A DNA stretch of 33,264 bases from a virus: positions 1-33,264 of IMG/VR virus record IMGVR_UViG_3300032224_000167; one strand, written 5' to 3'. Every line of letters begins with the position of its first letter. Within the stretch, counting starts at the first letter, position 1. The notes under the pieces are model-generated. The model made no database searches, was not told the DNA's origin, and worked only from the letters and a program-made list of their open reading frames with translations. This document shows positions 27,614 through 33,264 of the stretch, in pieces. A program made the translations under genes and the position numbers.

Positions 27614-27830
27614 TTGCGGTAACTGTAAATTCTTTCTGGATGCCCAGATCATGGGTAGTTGCCGCCGTTATCCACAAACAATCAACAGGCACATGAACGA
27701 TTGGTGCGGGGAACACGCAGCCATTGAACCAGTGATGGTTAGTTTGCCTGTTTACGATATTTTGACTGACACTGTTGCCGAGCCTAAAAAGCGCGGAAGA
27801 AAGCCGAAAAATGATCCAGCCATTGCATGA
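27585..27830 (+). CDS. Cysteine-rich protein with AT-hook-like tail
   Basis: An 81-aa protein with CGNCKFF (C11, C14), GSCRRYP (C26) and DWCGEH (C41) that could bind zinc or an iron-sulphur cluster, and a tail KKRGRKPKN resembling an AT-hook. Start is uncertain: the ATG at 27585 overlaps the previous gene by 29 nt, and a GTG at 27603 just before the Cys domain is also possible. Many environmental phages carry such a four-Cys protein next to a GroES-like gene. The end overlaps the GroES-like gene by 20 nt. Confidence 0.6.
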   Translation: MQDTQFVAHNCGNCKFFLDAQIMGSCRRYPQTINRHMNDWCGEHAAIEPVMVSLPVYDILTDTVAEPKKRGRKPKNDPAIA

Positions 27831-28068
27831 TCGCGTAGTTGTTCGCCCGAATGTTCGCAAGTTGTCTGACATTATTTATGTCAACAACAAGGAATCATTT
27901 AACGAGGGGACAGTGGTCGCGGTTGGCCCTAAAGCAAATCAGATTCAAGTCGGCGATTTCATCAAGTATGGCAATGGTGATTATTTAAATTGGCCTATCC
28001 ACCACATTGACGGGCAGGATTACCAGATCATTCAAGAAGCCGACATTTGCGCGGTGGTGGAGGAATAA
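27811..28068 (+). CDS. GroES-like co-chaperonin
   Basis: An 85-aa protein with the GroES fold pattern: IQPLHDRVVVRPN at the start, the region of the mobile loop (KLSDIIYVNNKESFN), EGTVVAVGPKANQIQVGDFI, KYGNGDY and a final EADICAVVEE. It resembles phage co-chaperonins such as T4 gp31, which replace GroES so that host GroEL can fold the coat. It lacks the typical GG-I-x-L mobile-loop signature, having DIIYV instead. I use the ATG at 27811 because it is the natural start of the family. No GroEL gene is present. Confidence 0.8.
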   Translation: MIQPLHDRVVVRPNVRKLSDIIYVNNKESFNEGTVVAVGPKANQIQVGDFIKYGNGDYLNWPIHHIDGQDYQIIQEADICAVVEE

Positions 28069-28229
28069 TGGCAAAAACTGGACTTTATGCAAATATTCAT
28101 GCAAAGCAAGAACGCATTGAGGCGCAAAAAGCTGCTGGCAGAAAGCCTGAACGCATGAGAACGCCGGGTTCTAAGGGCGCACCCACAGCAGCCGCATTCA
28201 AACAATCTGCCAAGACTGCCAAAAAATGA
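28068..28229 (+). CDS. Small basic conserved phage protein
   Basis: A 53-aa protein, MAKTGLYANIHAKQERIEAQ, then RMRTPGSKGAPTAAAFKQSA and KTAKK. This short basic protein is very common in phages, always just before a C-terminal -WNC protein as here. The ATG overlaps the GroES-like stop (TAATG), with GGAGGA upstream. The function is unknown; a capsid-internal basic peptide is a possibility. Confidence 0.7.
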   Translation: MAKTGLYANIHAKQERIEAQKAAGRKPERMRTPGSKGAPTAAAFKQSAKTAKK

Positions 28230-28498
28230 AAAAGCACGACAAACCCATCCCGCACAAAACTACGGGAAAAGACAAAACCTACAACCCAACAGAAAAGGGT
28301 GCAGGAATGACCGCCAAGGGTCGTTCTGAATACAACGCAAAGAACAATTCAAATCTCAAACCGCCTGCCCCCAACCCCAAAACTAAAGCAGATGCTGGTC
28401 GAAAAGCCAGTTTTTGTGCAAGAATGGAGGGAGTAGTTAAAAACGCCAAAGGCCCAGCGGAAAGGGCAAAGGCATCCCTTAAAAATTGGAACTGTTAA
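28226..28498 (+). CDS. Small basic conserved phage protein with SFCARM motif
   Basis: A 90-aa basic protein: PHKTTGKDKTYNPTEKGAGM, TAKGRSEYNAKNNSNLKPPA, then RKASFCARMEGV and the ending AKASLKNWNC. The GMTAKGRxxYN, SFCARM and terminal WNC motifs define a widespread phage family (DUF6321-like in my memory). The start overlaps the preceding stop (ATGA). Cysteines at SFC and the end could pair or bind metal. It regularly lies a few genes upstream of terminase, as here. Confidence 0.7.
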   Translation: MKKHDKPIPHKTTGKDKTYNPTEKGAGMTAKGRSEYNAKNNSNLKPPAPNPKTKADAGRKASFCARMEGVVKNAKGPAERAKASLKNWNC

Positions 28499-28510
28499 AA
28501 GGAACACATC

Positions 28511-28924
28511 ATGTCAAACTCAGTAGCAACAGGCGTAGCTTACGCCGACCCAGAATTCACAACTTGTTTTGTAAATGATCAGCTTGGCTATGCCATTGCC
28601 GCACAAGGCACTGTGACTCAGGCAACCGACAAATCAACAGGCGTGACTTTGAACAAGTCTGCTGGTCGCATCACAATGAACAACGCAGCATTGGCTGGCG
28701 GTGCAGTTGTGTCATTTGTCTTGACCAACAGCTTGATTTCAAGCAATGACGTAATTATTGTCAACGTTTCCAGCAACACTACTGGCAGCGCGGCTGGCGC
28801 ATATACTGCCTATGTATCTTATATGTCTGCTGGTACTTGTTTGATTTCATTGCGTAATTTGAGTGCAACTTCATATTCTGAAGCTGTGATCATCAACTAT
28901 GCTATTTTGCATGGTGCATCTTGA
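28511..28924 (+). CDS. Beta-rich virion protein candidate
   Basis: A 137-aa Ser/Thr/Ala-rich protein predicted to be all-beta (GRITMNNAALAGGAVVSFVL, DVIIVNVSSN, AYTAYVSYMSAGTCLISLRN, EAVIINYAILHGAS). Proteins of this style are abundant among virion proteins of aquatic phages, and I take it as a decoration or fibre-associated protein. AAAAGGAAC is in front of the ATG. Its TGA overlaps a TTG start of the next gene. Confidence 0.55.
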   Translation: MSNSVATGVAYADPEFTTCFVNDQLGYAIAAQGTVTQATDKSTGVTLNKSAGRITMNNAALAGGAVVSFVLTNSLISSNDVIIVNVSSNTTGSAAGAYTAYVSYMSAGTCLISLRNLSATSYSEAVIINYAILHGAS

Positions 28925-29109
28925 ACGCAGAATCTTTAAAAAGCCGCATTGAGTTTTTGAACACCCAAGCCAAACAAATGGAAATAAATCTCCATGCGAT
29001 TAGCGGGGCAATTCAAGATTGTCAATATTGGCTAACCCAACTGGAGAGCAAAGATGCCGCTGATCAAGTCAATGACCCCCAAGGCGTTGAAACAGAACAT
29101 CAAGGCTGA
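28921..29109 (+). CDS. Small coiled-coil protein
   Basis: A 62-aa protein starting at a TTG that overlaps the previous stop (TTGA). It is one long helix (ESLKSRIEFLNTQAKQMEIN, LHAISGAIQDCQYWLTQLES) with a polar tail. Small coiled-coil proteins with a NAIxGAIQ-like centre are frequent between terminase and structural genes. The last 56 nt overlap the following gene in another frame. Confidence 0.6.
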   Translation: MNAESLKSRIEFLNTQAKQMEINLHAISGAIQDCQYWLTQLESKDAADQVNDPQGVETEHQG

Positions 29110-29209
29110 AATAGAAGCTGGCAAGCCTGTTAAGCAGGCTGTCGCCATAGGCTATTCGGTCAAGCGAGAAGCTGAAAAGGCTAAAAAAGCCGCGCCCAAA
29201 AAGAAATGA
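29054..29209 (+). CDS. Small basic conserved phage protein before terminase
   Basis: A 51-aa Lys-rich protein, MPLIKSMTPKALKQNIKAEI, then EAGKPVKQAVAIGYSVKREA and a basic tail. The pattern N-I-K-x-E-I-x-A-G-K-P-x-x-Q-A-V-A-I is very common in phage small proteins near terminase. GGAGA lies 8 nt before the ATG, and the stop overlaps the terminase small subunit start (ATGA). It is below the usual length limit but well supported by these signals. Confidence 0.75.
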   Translation: MPLIKSMTPKALKQNIKAEIEAGKPVKQAVAIGYSVKREAEKAKKAAPKKK

Positions 29210-29625
29210 CTGATACCGTACCCGTCCTAGAAAAGCGCCCAGTAGGTCGCCCAACCTTGTATGACCCCGCATATTGCGAGACTGTCAGGGAACTAGGACG
29301 CATTGGTAAATCTGTTGAGCAAATCTGCTATCAGCTTAACGTAAGCCTTAGAACTATTTACTCATGGCGGGATGCCCATGAAGAATTTTTGCACGCCTTG
29401 GATGATGCCAAGACTTATGAGCAGGCATGGTGGGAAGAACAAGCCGCCGCTTACATGGTTGAGAACAAGGAAAGCGACAGGCTGAATGCTTCTTTATGGT
29501 CGCGGTCAATGGCTGCAAGATTTCCAAAAAAGTATCGGGAAAGCACAAAGCAAGAGATTACAGGCGCAGATGGTGCGCCATTGCTTACTGGGATTCAAGT
29601 TACTTTTGTAAAGCCTAATGAGTGA
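29206..29625 (+). CDS. terS: Terminase small subunit
   Basis: A 139-aa DNA-recognition subunit of the packaging motor. After RPVGRPTLYDPAYCETVREL it has a helix-turn-helix at about 36-54 (SVEQICYQLNVSLRTIYSWR), followed by helices with EEQAAAYMVENKESDRLNAS and KKYRE for oligomerisation. These are features of small terminases that recruit phage DNA. It overlaps the large-subunit gene by 8 nt, as expected for partners. Confidence 0.85.
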   Translation: MTDTVPVLEKRPVGRPTLYDPAYCETVRELGRIGKSVEQICYQLNVSLRTIYSWRDAHEEFLHALDDAKTYEQAWWEEQAAAYMVENKESDRLNASLWSRSMAARFPKKYRESTKQEITGADGAPLLTGIQVTFVKPNE

Positions 29626-30892
29626 TGTTGCCAGCGCCATTGCCAATGCTGAATTTCCGATCAAGCTGCAAGGCTTGTTTAAGCCATCACGGTACAAGGT
29701 AACCTACGGCGGCAGGGGTGGCGCAAAGTCATGGGGTATTGCTAGGGCTTTACTGATCAAGGGCGCAAAAGACCAGCTACGCATCCTGTGTGCGCGAGAG
29801 TTCCAGACCAGCATCAAGGATTCAGTTCACAAGCTGCTGTGCGACCAGATCGAATCCCTTGGCTTACTGGGGTTCTATGAAATCACCCAAAACAGCATCA
29901 GGGGCAAGAACGGCACAGAATTTGCCTTTGCTGGCTTAAAGAACAACATTGCCAACATAAAATCATTTGAGGGTGTAGACATTTGCTGGGTGGAGGAAGC
30001 GCAAACAACCAGCCGATTAAGCTGGAATGTGTTGATCCCAACCATCCGAAAGCAGGGCAGCGAAATATGGGTTTCGTTTAACCCTGAATTGGAAACTGAC
30101 GAAACTTACCAACGGTTTGTCGTTAACCCGCCTGAAGATTGCATCCAGATCAAAATTAACTGGTCGGACAACCCTTGGTTTCCTGAAACGCTGCGGCTAG
30201 AAAAAGACGCACTGAGAAACCGCGACCTTGAAGCCTATAACCAAGTCTGGGAGGGTTTGTGCCGCCAATCAGTTGATGGCGCTATCTTTGCCAAGGAATT
30301 ACAGCAGGCTGAACTTGAGGGCAGGCTAACCCGCGTGGCGTATGACGCAACAAAGCCCGTCCACGCAGTCTTTGACCTTGGTTGGTCTGATAGCACATCA
30401 ATTTGGTTTTTGCAGTTTGTGGGCATGGAAACCCGTCTGATTCGGTACATTGAGGACAGCCAGAAAACCATGACGCATTACTTGGCGACCATGCAGACGT
30501 TTGGCTATGTGTACGACACGGTTTGGCTACCCCATGATGCTGAAAACCAGACACTGGCAGCGGCAGGGCGGTCAATCAATGATATTGTGAGGGCGGCAGG
30601 CTACAAGACGCAGATTCTGCCTAGAGTGCCGATTCTGGACTCAATTAATGCGGCAAGAACAATATTCCCTAATTGTTGGTTTGACCGTGAACACGCCGCA
30701 GATGGCATTAATTGCCTGCGCCACTACCGTTATGAGGTTGACCCAATTACAGGGCAGTTCAGCCGCAACCCATTACATGATCAATATTCGCACGGGGCAG
30801 ACGCATTCCGCTATATTGCCCTGATGATTCAAGACACACCAAAGCGCAAGCCAAAAGCACAGGTTGCAATGGCTGGCGGTTGGATGGGATAA
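29618..30892 (+). CDS. terL: Terminase large subunit, PBSX type
   Basis: A 424-aa packaging ATPase and nuclease (Terminase_3/PBSX XtmB group). Walker A is GGRGGAKS (31-38), Walker B with the catalytic acidic pair is GVDICWVEEA (119-128), and a coupling motif follows at VSFNPE. The C-terminal RNase H-like nuclease has D253 (FDLGWSDS), D307 (LPHDAEN) and D395 (SHGADAFRYI). The length is normal. It pumps DNA through the portal encoded directly downstream. This class often packages by headful, which would agree with a circularly permuted genome. Confidence 0.95.
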   Translation: MSDVASAIANAEFPIKLQGLFKPSRYKVTYGGRGGAKSWGIARALLIKGAKDQLRILCAREFQTSIKDSVHKLLCDQIESLGLLGFYEITQNSIRGKNGTEFAFAGLKNNIANIKSFEGVDICWVEEAQTTSRLSWNVLIPTIRKQGSEIWVSFNPELETDETYQRFVVNPPEDCIQIKINWSDNPWFPETLRLEKDALRNRDLEAYNQVWEGLCRQSVDGAIFAKELQQAELEGRLTRVAYDATKPVHAVFDLGWSDSTSIWFLQFVGMETRLIRYIEDSQKTMTHYLATMQTFGYVYDTVWLPHDAENQTLAAAGRSINDIVRAAGYKTQILPRVPILDSINAARTIFPNCWFDREHAADGINCLRHYRYEVDPITGQFSRNPLHDQYSHGADAFRYIALMIQDTPKRKPKAQVAMAGGWMG

Positions 30893-30910
30893 TTCCCAAA
30901 AGGGGTAAAT

Positions 30911-33109
30911 ATGGCATACCAAGACGCATCAGGCAAAGACACCAGAATCAACAAAGCTATTCAATTTTGGCGGTTGGTCAATGACGCAGACTCCACCAAT
31001 CGCGCCGAAGCCTTGCAGGATATTAAGTTCGCCGCTGGCGACCAATGGCCTGTCGAGATTCAAAACAGCCGCAACGTTGAAGCCCGACCTTGTTTGACAA
31101 TCAACAAGATTGATTCCTACATTCGTCAAGTGACCAACCAGCAGCGGATGCAGCGCCCACGCATCAAGGTTCATCCTGTGAATAACTTGGCTGATTACAA
31201 GATTGCCCAAGTAATTGAGGGCATGACCCGCCACATTGAGGTCAATTCCAACGCTGACACTGCTTACGATACCGCCTTTGATTACGCTGTGCGGATGGGT
31301 TGGGGTTATTGGCGTGTGAATACCCGCTACGTCAGCGAAGATTCATTCGACCAAGAAATTTACATTGACACGATTGACAACCCGTTTACCGTGTACTTTG
31401 ACCCAAATTCAATCCTGCCTGATGGGTCAGACGCTGAACGCTGCTTGATCACCACGGTGCTGGATAAAAAAGTTTTCAAGGATTACTACCCTGACGCTGA
31501 TGACGGTGCAAACTTCACACAGCGATCAACTGGCGATGACACTGCAAGCTGGATCACCAAGGAAGATATTCGGATTGCTGAGTTTTTCTATATTGAAAGA
31601 GAACGTGCCAAGCTGTATTTGTTGAGTGATGGCACACGCAAATTTGCTGATTCAGATAGATTTTTTGAACGGGTTGAAGCATCAGGCTTGACCGTGGTGG
31701 ATGAACGTGAATCATTCCGCAAGGCAGTGAAATGGTGCAAGATGACCGCCTTGGAAGTCTTGGAAGAAAAGACATGGGCAGGCAAATACATCCCTGTTGT
31801 TCCCTGCTATGGCGCACAAGTTATCGTTGACGACAAACGCAAAAAATACGGTTTGGTTCGATTTGCAAAAGACCCACAGCGGATGTACAACTTCTGGCGC
31901 ACCAGCATGACCGAATCGGTCGCGCTTGCACCAAAGGCAAAATGGTTGCTGGCAGAGGGTCAGGACGAGGGACACGAAAACGAATGGGCGCTGGCAAACA
32001 TCAAGTCAAGCCCTGTGTTGCGTTACAAGCAAAAAGACATTGAGGGTGTTCCTGCCCCAGTGCCAACCAGACTGCAACCAGAAGCACCGCCAGCAGGCAT
32101 TATGGAAGCCGCAGGCGCTATTTCCGCAGATTTGCAGATGGTGCTGGGCATACTTGATCCCAACCAATTGCCAAGCGGCAACATTTCTGGCAAGGCGCTG
32201 GCTGGTCAGCAAAATCAGGTGGATTTGAGCAATTTCCACTTCTATGACAACATGACCAGATCAATCCGACACACAGGAAAAATCCTGCTGGACTTGATCC
32301 CGCACATATACGACACAGAACGGGTGATGCGGATTATTGGTTCAGATGGACAGCCAGACATGACCAAAATCAACGAAAAGAATGAAGTTGGTGAGGTTTT
32401 AAATGATGTGACGGTGGGCGAATATGATGTGGTGATGGACACAGGCCCGGGCTTTCAGACCCGCCGCCAACAAGCCGTTGAAGCCATGATGCCGCTGCTT
32501 ACAGGAAATGCGGAATTGTTCAACATTGCGGGGGACTTGGTGTTCCGCAACATGGACTTCCCCGGCGCAGACGTGATCGCCGACCGTCTTGCCGCCATGA
32601 ACCCAATGGCAAACATTGATGAGAAGTCAGACATACCGCCTGAAGTACAGATGAAGCTGGCGCAAGCACAGAAACAAATGCAAGATATGCAACAACAATT
32701 GCAAGCCGCCATGCTGGAGATCAACAACCGTGGTCAGGTTGCCCAAATCCGCGAGGAGGGCGCGACCAGACGCAAACTTATGGAAGTCACTGCCAAGGCA
32801 CATAACACTGAAACAATGGCAGAAGTTAAGGTCAACGACCAAAATACCCGCGCAGTCACCAGCCAAAACAAGACTGAGATTGACGCAATTGTGGAACTAC
32901 TGTTGCACCACATGGACACAAACAGGCTTGAAATGGAGATTGCCAAGCGCAATGCTGAACAACAGCAATATGCAATTACCGCAGCGCAAGATATTGGCAA
33001 CGGTTCAAACCCGTTTATGCAGCCCATGCAACAAGAGCAACCAATGCAAGCGCAACAAGCAACGCCGCAACCGCCAGCGCAACAAACATTTGAACAACCC
33101 ATGCAATAA
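30911..33109 (+). CDS. Portal protein, P22 gp1-like
   Basis: A 732-aa portal (P22 gp1 family, 725 aa in P22), the dodecameric DNA entry and exit ring at one capsid vertex. Family features include DIKFAAGDQWP near the start, RPCLTINKIDSYIRQVTNQQ, then the QRPRIKVHPV strand, and LVRFAKDPQRMYNFWRTSMT in the stem/wing part. A Gln/Met-rich coiled C-terminus (about 580-732) would form the long P22-type barrel projecting into the capsid. It ends with low-complexity Gln/Pro repeats. AAAAGGGG precedes the ATG. Confidence 0.93.
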   Translation: MAYQDASGKDTRINKAIQFWRLVNDADSTNRAEALQDIKFAAGDQWPVEIQNSRNVEARPCLTINKIDSYIRQVTNQQRMQRPRIKVHPVNNLADYKIAQVIEGMTRHIEVNSNADTAYDTAFDYAVRMGWGYWRVNTRYVSEDSFDQEIYIDTIDNPFTVYFDPNSILPDGSDAERCLITTVLDKKVFKDYYPDADDGANFTQRSTGDDTASWITKEDIRIAEFFYIERERAKLYLLSDGTRKFADSDRFFERVEASGLTVVDERESFRKAVKWCKMTALEVLEEKTWAGKYIPVVPCYGAQVIVDDKRKKYGLVRFAKDPQRMYNFWRTSMTESVALAPKAKWLLAEGQDEGHENEWALANIKSSPVLRYKQKDIEGVPAPVPTRLQPEAPPAGIMEAAGAISADLQMVLGILDPNQLPSGNISGKALAGQQNQVDLSNFHFYDNMTRSIRHTGKILLDLIPHIYDTERVMRIIGSDGQPDMTKINEKNEVGEVLNDVTVGEYDVVMDTGPGFQTRRQQAVEAMMPLLTGNAELFNIAGDLVFRNMDFPGADVIADRLAAMNPMANIDEKSDIPPEVQMKLAQAQKQMQDMQQQLQAAMLEINNRGQVAQIREEGATRRKLMEVTAKAHNTETMAEVKVNDQNTRAVTSQNKTEIDAIVELLLHHMDTNRLEMEIAKRNAEQQQYAITAAQDIGNGSNPFMQPMQQEQPMQAQQATPQPPAQQTFEQPMQ

Positions 33110-33141
33110 TTGACATATCAATAATTTCGTGGTAAAAACCG

Positions 33142-33264
33142 CAAAACCTTACCAGTTGGGTCAACTGGGTTAATTCTTAGGGAAACCTATGTCAGAAGTC
33201 GCAGAAAGACTTGCCGCCAATGTGGTGACAAGTGAAAATTTAGCTGAATTTAATGCCAAGAGAA
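33142..33264. repeat. Terminal direct repeat, right copy
   Basis: Exact copy of bases 1-123. The portal stop at 33109 is followed by 32 unique bases and then this repeat, so the true gap between the portal and scaffold genes on the circle is 79 bp. Confidence 0.95.
33189..33264 (+). CDS. Scaffold gene start, cut by window end (duplicate)
   Basis: First 25 codons of the scaffolding gene (MSEVAERLAANVVTSEN...), identical to 48-123. It is an effect of the terminal overlap, not a second gene. Confidence 0.9.
   Translation, partial: MSEVAERLAANVVTSENLAEFNAKR

Noticed and set aside
1-33264. tRNA genes, integrase, attachment site, insertion sequences
   Set aside because: Looked for on both strands; no cloverleaf, recombinase motif or transposase was recognised. 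A tRNA scan would settle the tRNA question.

Overview
The window is a tailed dsDNA phage genome that appears complete. Its last 123 bases (33142-33264) repeat its first 123 exactly, so the sequence closes into a circle of about 33,141 bp. The virion module is of the P22 (podovirus) type: PBSX-like terminase, P22-like portal, scaffold and gp5-like coat, gp4/gp10-like head-completion and tail proteins, and a three-gene ejection cassette in the P22 gp7-gp20-gp16 order. The control and recombination region is lambda-like: a divergent promoter pair, a Cro-type regulator, an O-like YdaU/DUF1376 protein, and a leftward ERF/YqaJ recombination operon. No integrase, CI repressor, excisionase, attachment site, tRNA, polymerase, helicase or CRISPR array was recognised. 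The host is probably a Gram-negative bacterium. A freshwater betaproteobacterium is my inference from the style of the proteins, not something the sequence proves.

Layout on the circle: there are two transcriptional directions. Leftward (22042 down to 17357, minus strand): an LPD29-domain protein, several small unknown proteins, a 40-aa membrane peptide, a lipoprotein, an ERF annealase, a YqaJ exonuclease, a small SSB-like protein with an acidic IPF tail, and at the end a 57-aa protein and a 28-aa membrane peptide whose stop overlaps the endolysin stop tail to tail. Rightward (22187 to 33109, through the junction, on to 17360): Cro, YdaU/O-like, a P-like protein, a TAGT-family glycosyltransferase, VRR-NUC and HNH nucleases, a strong terminator at 25977, a helical (possibly ferritin-like) protein, a zeta-like kinase, a GroES-like protein, small conserved phage proteins, terminase, portal, scaffold, coat, tail fibres, gp4/gp10-like tail proteins, ejection proteins, a collar-type fibre, the lysis cassette and an M15 endolysin.

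The most interesting parts are these. (1) The control region 22080-22187 has sigma70-like promoters with four 14-bp near-palindromic operator-like sites; one promoter-operator-leader module is duplicated inside the leftward operon at 20830-20897, and cro appears to be leaderless. (2) A tandem array of 7-bp iterons lies inside the O-like gene and is a candidate replication origin. (3) A TAGT glycosyltransferase, a family linked to DNA base hypermodification, has no TET/JBP, hydroxymethylase or methylase partner in the whole genome. (4) A zeta-like kinase has a strongly initiated small ORF overlapping its 3' end. (5) A beta-rich domain is inserted once in the gp4-like and twice in the gp10-like protein. 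(6) Two near-identical GNRA-tetraloop hairpins sit directly in front of ribosome binding sites. Several genes below about 60 codons (cro, 28-, 40-, 51-, 53- and 57-aa proteins) are supported by overlapping stop/start codons and Shine-Dalgarno sequences.
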